A DNA stretch of 64,000 bases from NCBI GenBank assembly GCA_029243485.1, contig JAQWRY010000003.1:1-64000 (forward strand), in the 5' to 3' direction. This document shows, piece by piece, positions 58,079-64,000 of the stretch; within the stretch, counting starts at the first letter, position 1; every line of letters starts with the position of its first letter. Source of the DNA: Candidatus Binatia bacterium. GTDB lineage: Bacteria > Desulfobacterota > Binatia > UBA12015. The notes beneath the pieces are model-generated. The model saw nothing but the letters and a program-made list of their open reading frames with translations. It was not told where the DNA came from and did no database searches. The translations under genes and the position numbers were made by a program.

Positions 58079-58160
58079 TAAAAGTCCCTCGAGGCTCAGA
58101 AGTACCATTAGTTTGGTCTTGAACGATAGTGCGAACGGCCGCATGCGAAAGGCTGCGTGG

Positions 58161-58856
58161 TCAACGGGGGTATTTGCCGGGTGTATGGTGCATGCCGGGG
58201 AGGTGGCGGACGACGACCTGGACGCCCTTGGCGGCGAGGTTCAGCAATCGGAAGAGCGGCCCCGCTGGTTCCCTGCCGAGTTCGACCAAGTAGACCGCCA
58301 TGGGACCGTCGACGTGGATGGGGCGTGCGTTCTCGTCGAACTCATGCAGCAGCGCGTTCATCTTTGCGTTGCTGCGCAGGACCTCGGCGCGGAACTTCGT
58401 GATGCCGCGTTCGAGTGCGGCTTCGACGAGGCAGGAGAGGAGCCGTGAGCCGAGGCCCCGGCGCTGCATCTGGTCGACGACGGTGACGGCGGCCTCCGCG
58501 GTATCGGGTGCGTCGGAGAGGCGTGCGAACCGCGCGATGCCGTAGCCCTCGACTTCCGCTGTTCCCTCGGTGACGCCTGTCGCGACGATTGCGAAGTGGT
58601 CATCGTCCGCCTGCATCAGGCCGTCTAGCACATGCGCGGGGATGCGCGGCATCGAGGTGAAGAAGCGCCAGTAGCGAGATTCGGGAGAGAGTCGGTCGAA
58701 CGCCGCTACGAGAGCGGGTCGATCTCCTTGGCGAAGCCGTCGCAGCCTGATCTTGGTGCCGTCGTCGAGCGTCAGTTCTTCCTGCCACTTCTCCGTGAAC
58801 CGCAGGGGGTCCTCGCGGTCGCCATGGTCTTCGGAAGCCATCTCGGGTTCCGGCAT
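58161..58856 (-). CDS. GNAT-family acetyltransferase
   Basis: A 231-residue acetyltransferase. The start of the domain reads LTLDDGTKIRLRRLRQGDRP, and the acetyl-CoA-binding motif is VVDQMQRRGLGSRLLSCLVE with the R-R-G-x-G-x-R core. GITKFRAEVLRSNAKMNALL follows as the second helix region and HEFDENARPIHVDGPMAVYL as the C-terminal strands. The target is unknown: protein, small-molecule amine or a CoA-thioester metabolite. The N-terminal 25 residues are acidic and poorly conserved, so translation may begin a little later. It is divergent from the acyl-CoA dehydrogenase pair. Confidence 0.85.
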   Translation of the reverse strand: MPEPEMASEDHGDREDPLRFTEKWQEELTLDDGTKIRLRRLRQGDRPALVAAFDRLSPESRYWRFFTSMPRIPAHVLDGLMQADDDHFAIVATGVTEGTAEVEGYGIARFARLSDAPDTAEAAVTVVDQMQRRGLGSRLLSCLVEAALERGITKFRAEVLRSNAKMNALLHEFDENARPIHVDGPMAVYLVELGREPAGPLFRLLNLAAKGVQVVVRHLPGMHHTPGKYPR

Positions 58857-58945
58857 ATGGCATTGTCCGAGCCGGTACTAGCGCGGCACACTAGCGCCCA
58901 CCAGCCGCGCTCGACGTGCGGTCGCTCCTTCCGTACCGTTCGGAG

Positions 58946-60115
58946 ATGCAGTTTGCGTATACGGCGGAACAGGACGCCCTTCGTCGCGAACTTCGTCAGT
59001 ACTTCCGGGAGTTGATGACCGAGGAAGTGATGACGGAGGTCGCCGCGGGGAATACCGGTGGGCCGCACTGCCTCGAGGCAGTGCGCAAGATGGGCCGCGA
59101 CGGCTGGCTCGGGCTCGGGTGGCCGAAGGAATACGGTGGCCAGGGTCGCGGCATCGTCGATCAGTTCATCTTCTACGACGAGTCGTGGCGGGCGCTCGCG
59201 CCGGTTCCGGCTCTCACTATCAACGCGGTCGCGCAGACGATGATGGCCTACGCGAATCAAGAGCAGAAGGACTTCTTCCTTCCGCGCATCCTCGCGGGCG
59301 AGCTCCACTTCGCAATCGGCTACACCGAGCCGAACGCCGGCACCGACCTTGCTTCCCTTCGTACGCGTGCCGTGCGGGACGGAGACGAGTGGGTCATCAA
59401 CGGTCAGAAGATCTACACGAGCCTCGCCGGCTACGCCGACTACATCTGGCTCGCGGCGCGGACGGATCCGGATGCTCCCAAGCACAAAGGGATTTCTATC
59501 TTCGCCGTCCCGACCTCCGCGAAGGGTTTCTCCTGGACGGAAATTGGCACGATCGTGAAGTCGGGAACCACCTCGACGTACTATGAAGATCTGCGTGTGC
59601 CGGCTTCGGCGCTCGTGGGCGAGGAGAACGGTGGGTGGAAGCTCATCACCAACCAGCTCAACTACGAGCGGGTCGCGATCTGTCCTCCGGGGATGATCGC
59701 GCAGGTGTTCGACGACACCGTTGCCTGGGCGCGAGAGACGAATCGGCCGGGTGGCACGCGCGTGATCGACGAGCCGTGGGTTCGAAGCAATCTCGCGAAG
59801 GTGCGGGCCAAGCTCGAGTATTTGAAGCTCATCAACTGGAAGGTCGTTTCGGCGGCGCAGCTCGATCCGGCGGACTCGAGCGTGACGAAGGTCTACGGCA
59901 CGGAGTTCTTCTGTGAGGCGTATCGCTCGCTTCTCGAGGTCTTTGGGCCGGCCGGGTATTTGAAGTTGGGCTCGCGCGGCGCGGTGCTGCGCGGGCGCGT
60001 CGAACGCGCCTACCAGGGCACGCTCTTTCTCACATTCGGCGGCGGTACGAACGAGATCCAACGTGACCTCGTCTGTCTGTTCGGCCTGGGGATGCCGCGC
60101 GTTCCGCGCATGTAG
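58946..60115 (+). CDS. Acyl-CoA dehydrogenase, catalytic-type subunit
   Basis: A 389-residue acyl-CoA dehydrogenase. GYTEPNAGTDLASLRTRAVR is the flavin signature, INGQKIYTSLAGYADYIWLA follows, and LFLTFGGGTNEIQRDLVCLF is near the C-terminus. The canonical YEGT base position reads FGGGT, so the usual Glu is absent. Instead TNQLNYERVAICPP has a Glu-Arg at the place of the alternative base used by isovaleryl-CoA dehydrogenase and the FadE29-type subunit, so this would be the catalytic partner. The start was put at MQFAYTAEQD; an upstream frame adds ten residues. It is 9 bases from the next gene. Confidence 0.9.
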   Translation: MQFAYTAEQDALRRELRQYFRELMTEEVMTEVAAGNTGGPHCLEAVRKMGRDGWLGLGWPKEYGGQGRGIVDQFIFYDESWRALAPVPALTINAVAQTMMAYANQEQKDFFLPRILAGELHFAIGYTEPNAGTDLASLRTRAVRDGDEWVINGQKIYTSLAGYADYIWLAARTDPDAPKHKGISIFAVPTSAKGFSWTEIGTIVKSGTTSTYYEDLRVPASALVGEENGGWKLITNQLNYERVAICPPGMIAQVFDDTVAWARETNRPGGTRVIDEPWVRSNLAKVRAKLEYLKLINWKVVSAAQLDPADSSVTKVYGTEFFCEAYRSLLEVFGPAGYLKLGSRGAVLRGRVERAYQGTLFLTFGGGTNEIQRDLVCLFGLGMPRVPRM

Positions 60116-60124
60116 GAGTGTAGA

Positions 60125-61240
60125 ATGGATCTGACTCTCGACGAGAACCAGAGTGCGATTGTAGAACTCGCGCGCAAAATCCTGGAAGAGAAGCTGCCCC
60201 CGGATCGCCTCCGTGCGATCGAGCGCAGCGATGAGTGGTTCGCTCGCGACGTTTGGGCCGAGTTGGCATCGGCGGGACTCATCGGTGTGGCTCTGCCCGA
60301 GTCGGACGGCGGGGGCGGCTTCGGCGTGCTCGAAGCCTGCTTGCTGTTGGAGGAGATCGGCCGTGCCGTTGCGCCGCTTCCGTATCAAGCGACCGTGATG
60401 TTGGGCGCGCTGCCGCTCGCCGAATTCGGTTCGGATGCGCAGCGTGCGCGCGACCTGCCCGGAGTCATCGCCGGTGACGTGGTTCTGACCGGCGCGCTAC
60501 TCGAGCCGGGTGAGCCGTTCGTTCCGGCTGTTCTCGCGACGAAGGCCGTTCCCGAAGGGGAGGGCTACCGCCTCGATGGCGAAAAGTGGTTCGTACCGTT
60601 CGCGAGTGCGGCGCAGCGCATGCTGGTTCCGGCCTCGACCGACGGCGGCGTGACCGTGTTCCTGGTCGACCCGGCGGCGTCGGGAGTGTCGCTCGAGCGG
60701 GTGGAGACGACGAGCCACGAACCGCAGTGGGCGGTGACGCTCGATGGTGCGCTCGTGGCGAAAGCTGACGTCCTCGGTGAGGCGGACAAGGGCCAGGCGA
60801 TCGTCGACTGGATGATCGATCGAGCCATCGCCGGCACGTGCTCGATGCAGGCGGGCGTTTCCGACAAGGCGCTCCGCCTCACGGCTGCGCACGTGTCCGA
60901 ACGGGAACAGTTCGGTCAGAAGATCGCGACCTTCCAGGCGGTCGCGCAGCGCGCCGCGGATGCCTACGTCGACACCCAGGGCATCGTCCTGACCTCGCGC
61001 CAGGCGGCCTGGCGTCTGGGTGCCGGCGAAGACGCCGCAACCGAACTCGCAATCGCAAAGTACTGGGCCGCCGATGCCGGCCAGCGCGTCGCCCACGCCG
61101 CCCAACATCTCCACGGCGGCATCGGCGTCGACACCGACTACCCCCTGCACCGCTACTTCCGCTGGACCAAGGTCCTGGAACTCACCCTAGGCGGCGCCGC
61201 CGTTCACCTCGACCGAATCGGCGCCGAGCTTGCTCGGTAG
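60125..61240 (+). CDS. Acyl-CoA dehydrogenase, companion subunit
   Basis: A 371-residue acyl-CoA dehydrogenase homologue. MDLTLDENQSAIVELARKIL, LIGVALPESDGGGGFGVLEA and AHVSEREQFGQKIATFQAVA are recognisable. The C-terminus HAAQHLHGGIGVDTDYPLHR then YFRWTKVLELTLGG lacks YEGT and has no obvious base, so it is probably the non-catalytic partner of the upstream gene, as FadE28 is for FadE29. Tandem, unequal ACAD genes at 9 bases separation are typical of alpha2-beta2 enzymes acting on branched or steroid side chains. It converges on the HelD-like gene with an 18-base gap. Confidence 0.9.
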   Translation: MDLTLDENQSAIVELARKILEEKLPPDRLRAIERSDEWFARDVWAELASAGLIGVALPESDGGGGFGVLEACLLLEEIGRAVAPLPYQATVMLGALPLAEFGSDAQRARDLPGVIAGDVVLTGALLEPGEPFVPAVLATKAVPEGEGYRLDGEKWFVPFASAAQRMLVPASTDGGVTVFLVDPAASGVSLERVETTSHEPQWAVTLDGALVAKADVLGEADKGQAIVDWMIDRAIAGTCSMQAGVSDKALRLTAAHVSEREQFGQKIATFQAVAQRAADAYVDTQGIVLTSRQAAWRLGAGEDAATELAIAKYWAADAGQRVAHAAQHLHGGIGVDTDYPLHRYFRWTKVLELTLGGAAVHLDRIGAELAR

Positions 61241-61258
61241 GAGTGGGAAGAGCCGAGA

Positions 61259-63346
61259 CTAAAGTACGTCCGCAAGAATCGGCGAGGGCTTGTCCGTGCT
61301 GATGACCCAGAGTTGGTGGATGGCGCGGGTGGCGGCGACGTGGAGGCCGCGGCGGGCGCGCGGGGTCTCGGGCATGTGGACGGAGTTGACGTCCAGGAGG
61401 ATGACGTAGTCGAACTCGAGCCCTTTTACGGGTTCCAGTTCTGTGATCTCGATGCCGGCTTTGAAGCTAAAGTCGTATTCGCGGATGAGGCGGAGGCGCG
61501 GAATCTCGCTACGGGCGAGCGCGGAGTAGTACTGGGCGCTGATCTCCGGTGACGGCGTGATGAGCGCGACCGTGGCCATCGGCTCCGCGTCGGAAAGGGC
61601 CTGGAGGGCATCGGCGAGGAAGAAGACGCACGCGCCCGTGTCGGTGAACTGGAACATCTCGACGGGCGGTCCTTGGCGGCTGCTGGGCGGAAGTTCGTCG
61701 TCTTCGCGCAGGTCTCCGAGGACGTCGAAGGCAAACTTCGAGATCTGGGCGGACGAGCGATAGTTGATCTTCAGCGTCTCGACTTCCTGCCCGTCGACGC
61801 CGAGGTGCTCCATGAACTCGGCCCAGGAGGTGAAGCCGCTGTTCTCGATGACGTGCTGCTGCGTGTCCCCGGCGAGCGTGATGCTGCCCTTGGGGTCGAG
61901 GCACCCGAGAAGAATCTGAACCTCGAGCGGTGAGAAATCCTGCACCTCGTCCAGCACGATATGTCGGAAGCGCAGCGGTCGGCGCCCCTTGCCCTGCAGG
62001 GGACCGACCCGCAGCTGCCAGGCGCGGAGTAGTAGGGCGTCGTCCTCGGCATCGAGCTCGGCGTTGGGTTCCTCGCCGGCGAGGAAGTCGTGCACGGTGC
62101 CGACGTGCTTCTCGTTCCATTCGACGATGCGGTCGATCGCGTTGTTCGAGAACGAATCGTTGCCCAGCTCGTCGCGAATTTCGAGGAGCAGGTCGCGGTT
62201 CGTCAGGACGGACGCCCAATCCTCGACGGCCTGTTCGGGGCTGGAGCGACCCGGCGTGCGCTCGACGTGGCGGGCGAGCGCCGCGCCCATGAGCGGATGG
62301 AGCTTCGCACGTGTCACGACCGCGGGGGTGTCGTCTCGTTCCTTCCCGGGCAGTCGCGGAAAGTGACGCCTGCAGACGCCGCGCTCCCAGCTGCGGTAGG
62401 TATGCGGCTCGACGTTGTGAAGGCCGAGCGACGGCAGGACATGACTCACGTACTTCTGGAGCGCCCGCGAGAACATCACCACGAGTGTGTCGGGCCCGTC
62501 GATGCGTGGATCGTCGTACGCCAGGAAGGCGACGCGATGGAGGGCGACCGTGGTCTTTCCGGAGCCGGCGGTACCGCGCACGATGAGGAAGCCGGCCGAC
62601 GGTCGGCTGATCAGTCCGTACTGCTCGGGATCAATCAGCCCGGTGATCTCGGGGAGGTGGCGATCCGCGGGGCGCCCGCTCGGGCCGCCACCGCCGAGGC
62701 GTGCCTCGGCGGCATCCGTCCCCTGAACGCGGAGCGCCGCCGATTCGCCACCGGCGAGACGAGGCGCTGCGAGCTCGCGATGTGCCCAGTCACCGTCGAC
62801 CTCGGGATTCTGAGAGAAGTCGCCCTCGGGAGCCTGGATGCGCCGGAGCTCCCCGCGCTCGATCGCGACCATCCGCCGGGTGACGATCTCGCCCTCGCGT
62901 TCGCGGTCGGCGATCTCCTCCTCGTAGTCCTCGCCTTGTCGGTAGGTGTAGAAGAGCTTCGCGATTGGCGCGTCGCGCCAGTCGACGATTCGCAGCCCCC
63001 CCTCGACGCAGCTCGTCCGTCCGAGGCAGAGATCCCACTCGCGGCCCTCCTCGCGCAGTCGGAGGTGTCCGAAGTACGGGACGTCGGGGTTCACCGGCTG
63101 GACGGCGCGGGCACTACGCAGCTGTTCTAGAAGAGCCGACTGATGATGCCATTGCTCCAGGAGCGACGAGCGGTCCTTGTCCTCCTCGCCGGATCGCATG
63201 ACCTCTCGAATCCGCTCGAGCTCGGTGTGAATCCTCCGTTCCGCCGCGGCGTTACGGTTGTCATCGCCGCGCGCGGCGCGAGCCTCGAGGCGTTCGCGGA
63301 CCTGAGCGAGCAGTTCCAGTTCTTCTTTGACGATTGCGTGGGGCAA
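61259..63346 (-). CDS. helD: HelD-like superfamily 1 helicase
   Basis: A 695-residue helicase of the HelD/UvrD-like group. The N-terminal coiled-coil arm of about 70 residues is charged (EELELLAQVRERLEARAARG). Walker A is IVRGTAGSGKTTVALHRVAF (about 252-270). Walker B with DEVQD is in FRHIVLDEVQDFSPLEV, and later motifs are TLKINYRSSAQISKF and VAATRAIHQLWVIST. The C-terminal GLEFDYVILLDVN marks helicase motif V. HelD proteins dissociate stalled or drug-bound RNA polymerase and give rifampicin tolerance in Bacillus and actinobacteria. Occurrence in a Gram-negative is less described. No neighbour points to a specific use. Confidence 0.87.
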   Translation of the reverse strand: MPHAIVKEELELLAQVRERLEARAARGDDNRNAAAERRIHTELERIREVMRSGEEDKDRSSLLEQWHHQSALLEQLRSARAVQPVNPDVPYFGHLRLREEGREWDLCLGRTSCVEGGLRIVDWRDAPIAKLFYTYRQGEDYEEEIADREREGEIVTRRMVAIERGELRRIQAPEGDFSQNPEVDGDWAHRELAAPRLAGGESAALRVQGTDAAEARLGGGGPSGRPADRHLPEITGLIDPEQYGLISRPSAGFLIVRGTAGSGKTTVALHRVAFLAYDDPRIDGPDTLVVMFSRALQKYVSHVLPSLGLHNVEPHTYRSWERGVCRRHFPRLPGKERDDTPAVVTRAKLHPLMGAALARHVERTPGRSSPEQAVEDWASVLTNRDLLLEIRDELGNDSFSNNAIDRIVEWNEKHVGTVHDFLAGEEPNAELDAEDDALLLRAWQLRVGPLQGKGRRPLRFRHIVLDEVQDFSPLEVQILLGCLDPKGSITLAGDTQQHVIENSGFTSWAEFMEHLGVDGQEVETLKINYRSSAQISKFAFDVLGDLREDDELPPSSRQGPPVEMFQFTDTGACVFFLADALQALSDAEPMATVALITPSPEISAQYYSALARSEIPRLRLIREYDFSFKAGIEITELEPVKGLEFDYVILLDVNSVHMPETPRARRGLHVAATRAIHQLWVISTDKPSPILADVL

Positions 63347-63451
63347 GGGAGCGCCTCTTTATAGCGGGCGCAGAGCCGGAGCGCTCGACCGAGGAACCCG
63401 TTGCGAAACGGGCCGGTGGGGTCCACTCTTGCGGTCGAAGGAGGAGGTCCC

Positions 63452-64000
63452 TTGGTAATTCGTCGCTCGATTTTCGTCGTAGGATTCCTGGTGCTGGCTG
63501 CGTGCGCGGGCACGAAGAAAGTCCCGTCGCCCCCTCTATTCGATCCCGGCGATGTCACCGTGGACGGGCTCTACCGCGTGAAGGACGCACGCATGGCGGC
63601 GGCCTACCTTCGGCCGGGCGCGGATCTGGCGAGCTACGACAAGGTCAAGCTCGACCTGGTTTCGATCTCCTACAAGAGCCCACCGAAGGGGAACCAGTAC
63701 GACCGGAGCCGCGCGAACTTCCCGCTGACGAAGGAGGAGATCGCGCGGGCGGACAAGCTTTTCTACGAGGCGTTCGCTGAGGAGTTGGCGAAGAGCTCGT
63801 ATCAGCTCGTAGACCAGACCGGACCCGACGTGCTCTCCCTCGAGGCCGAGCTGATCGACCTCGTCGTGAAGGCGCCGCCGCAGTCGACGACGGGCACGAG
63901 CTGGGTCTTCGTTCAGTCGGCAGGGGAACTCACCCTCGTCGCCGAACTCCACGATTCCGTGACCGGTGCGACCCTCGCTCGGATCGCCGATCGCCGAGCG
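63452..64000 (+). CDS. DUF3313-like lipoprotein, cut by window end
   Basis: An open frame of 183 codons running off the window. It starts at a TTG preceded by GGAGGAGG at ideal spacing: LVIRRSIFVVGFLVLAACAG is a lipoprotein signal with lipobox LAAC. The mature part has features of DUF3313: DGLYRVKDARMAAAYLRPGA, DLASYDKVKLDLVSISYKSP, then a helix with LFYEAFAEELAKSSYQLVDQ and VLSLEAELIDLVV. It is paralogous in build to the lipoprotein at 15436. Function is unknown. It is divergent from the helicase gene over about 105 bases. Confidence 0.75.
   Translation, partial: MVIRRSIFVVGFLVLAACAGTKKVPSPPLFDPGDVTVDGLYRVKDARMAAAYLRPGADLASYDKVKLDLVSISYKSPPKGNQYDRSRANFPLTKEEIARADKLFYEAFAEELAKSSYQLVDQTGPDVLSLEAELIDLVVKAPPQSTTGTSWVFVQSAGELTLVAELHDSVTGATLARIADRRA

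Noticed and set aside
63-61271. A 20-base stretch near 63-82 resembles one at 61252-61271 (17 of 20 identical, starting GCCGAGACTAA).
   Set aside because: The second copy overlaps the helD stop codon, and matches of this length are expected by chance in 64 kb of GC-rich DNA.
1-64000. CRISPR arrays, tRNA, rRNA or complete insertion sequences.
   Set aside because: No regularly spaced repeats, no cloverleaf with conserved tRNA bases and no transposase reading frame were seen on reading both strands.

Overview
The window is high-GC, densely coded DNA from a Gram-negative, probably soil or freshwater, aerobic bacterium. Evidence for an outer membrane is a TonB-dependent receptor, several lipobox proteins, two DUF3313-type lipoproteins and a decayed outer-membrane beta-barrel gene. 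The mix of Deltaproteobacteria-like Cys-rich secreted proteins with an actinobacterial-style set of lipid, steroid or alicyclic catabolism genes (FadD, FadE, CaiB/BaiF CoA transferases, Baeyer-Villiger monooxygenases, luciferase-like oxidoreductase, SnoaL-fold proteins, a P450) suggests an uncultured lineage near Desulfobacterota, Myxococcota or Binatota. This assignment is an inference. I saw no rRNA, tRNA, CRISPR array or intact transposase.

Layout. 1-4700: a palindrome, a broken alpha/beta hydrolase, a Tat-exported carotenoid oxygenase, a GST, a decayed GDPD gene, a HiPIP and a Coq4-like protein. 4680-13319: RecQ, a GT39-type membrane protein, an acyl-CoA ligase, a cytochrome c lipoprotein, a Nudix hydrolase, a broken DUF2277 gene, a PPOX-fold protein and an EthA-like monooxygenase. 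13332-20149: an FMN hydroxyacid dehydrogenase, small secreted proteins, a DapB-like dehydrogenase, an SRPBCC protein, a decayed multiheme cytochrome region and a SnoaL-LLM pair.

20284-30204 is a tightly packed minus-strand run: FadD3-like ligase, CaiB/BaiF transferase, Baeyer-Villiger monooxygenase, second ligase, quinohemoprotein alcohol dehydrogenase, fatty acid desaturase, SnoaL-like protein. The parts fit a route in which an alcohol is oxidised to a ketone, the ketone is converted to an ester or lactone, and the resulting acids are activated as CoA thioesters. 30963-35218 is a plus-strand operon with an acyl-CoA dehydrogenase, a double-length CoA transferase and a HAD nucleotidase.

35477-48451 holds mostly envelope or exported oxidative proteins: a sulfatase-like hydrolase with Thr in place of the formylglycine residue, a PQQ sugar dehydrogenase fused to a diheme domain, a large lipase-like lipoprotein, an HSL-type esterase, a TonB receptor, a P450 and an EEP-family lipoprotein. 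48611-55201 holds phospholipid and envelope genes: a HAD-PlsC fusion, PlsB, a PBP4-type peptidase and a hydroxyacid dehydrogenase. 55229-58078 is a convergent pair of secreted copper enzymes, one lysyl oxidase-like and one PHM-like. 58161-64000 has a GNAT acetyltransferase, a two-gene acyl-CoA dehydrogenase set, a HelD-like helicase and a DUF3313 lipoprotein cut by the window end.

The window carries an unusual number of broken genes, at least seven over 64 kb. Either this genome is shedding genes or the assembly contains indel errors; the sequence alone cannot decide.
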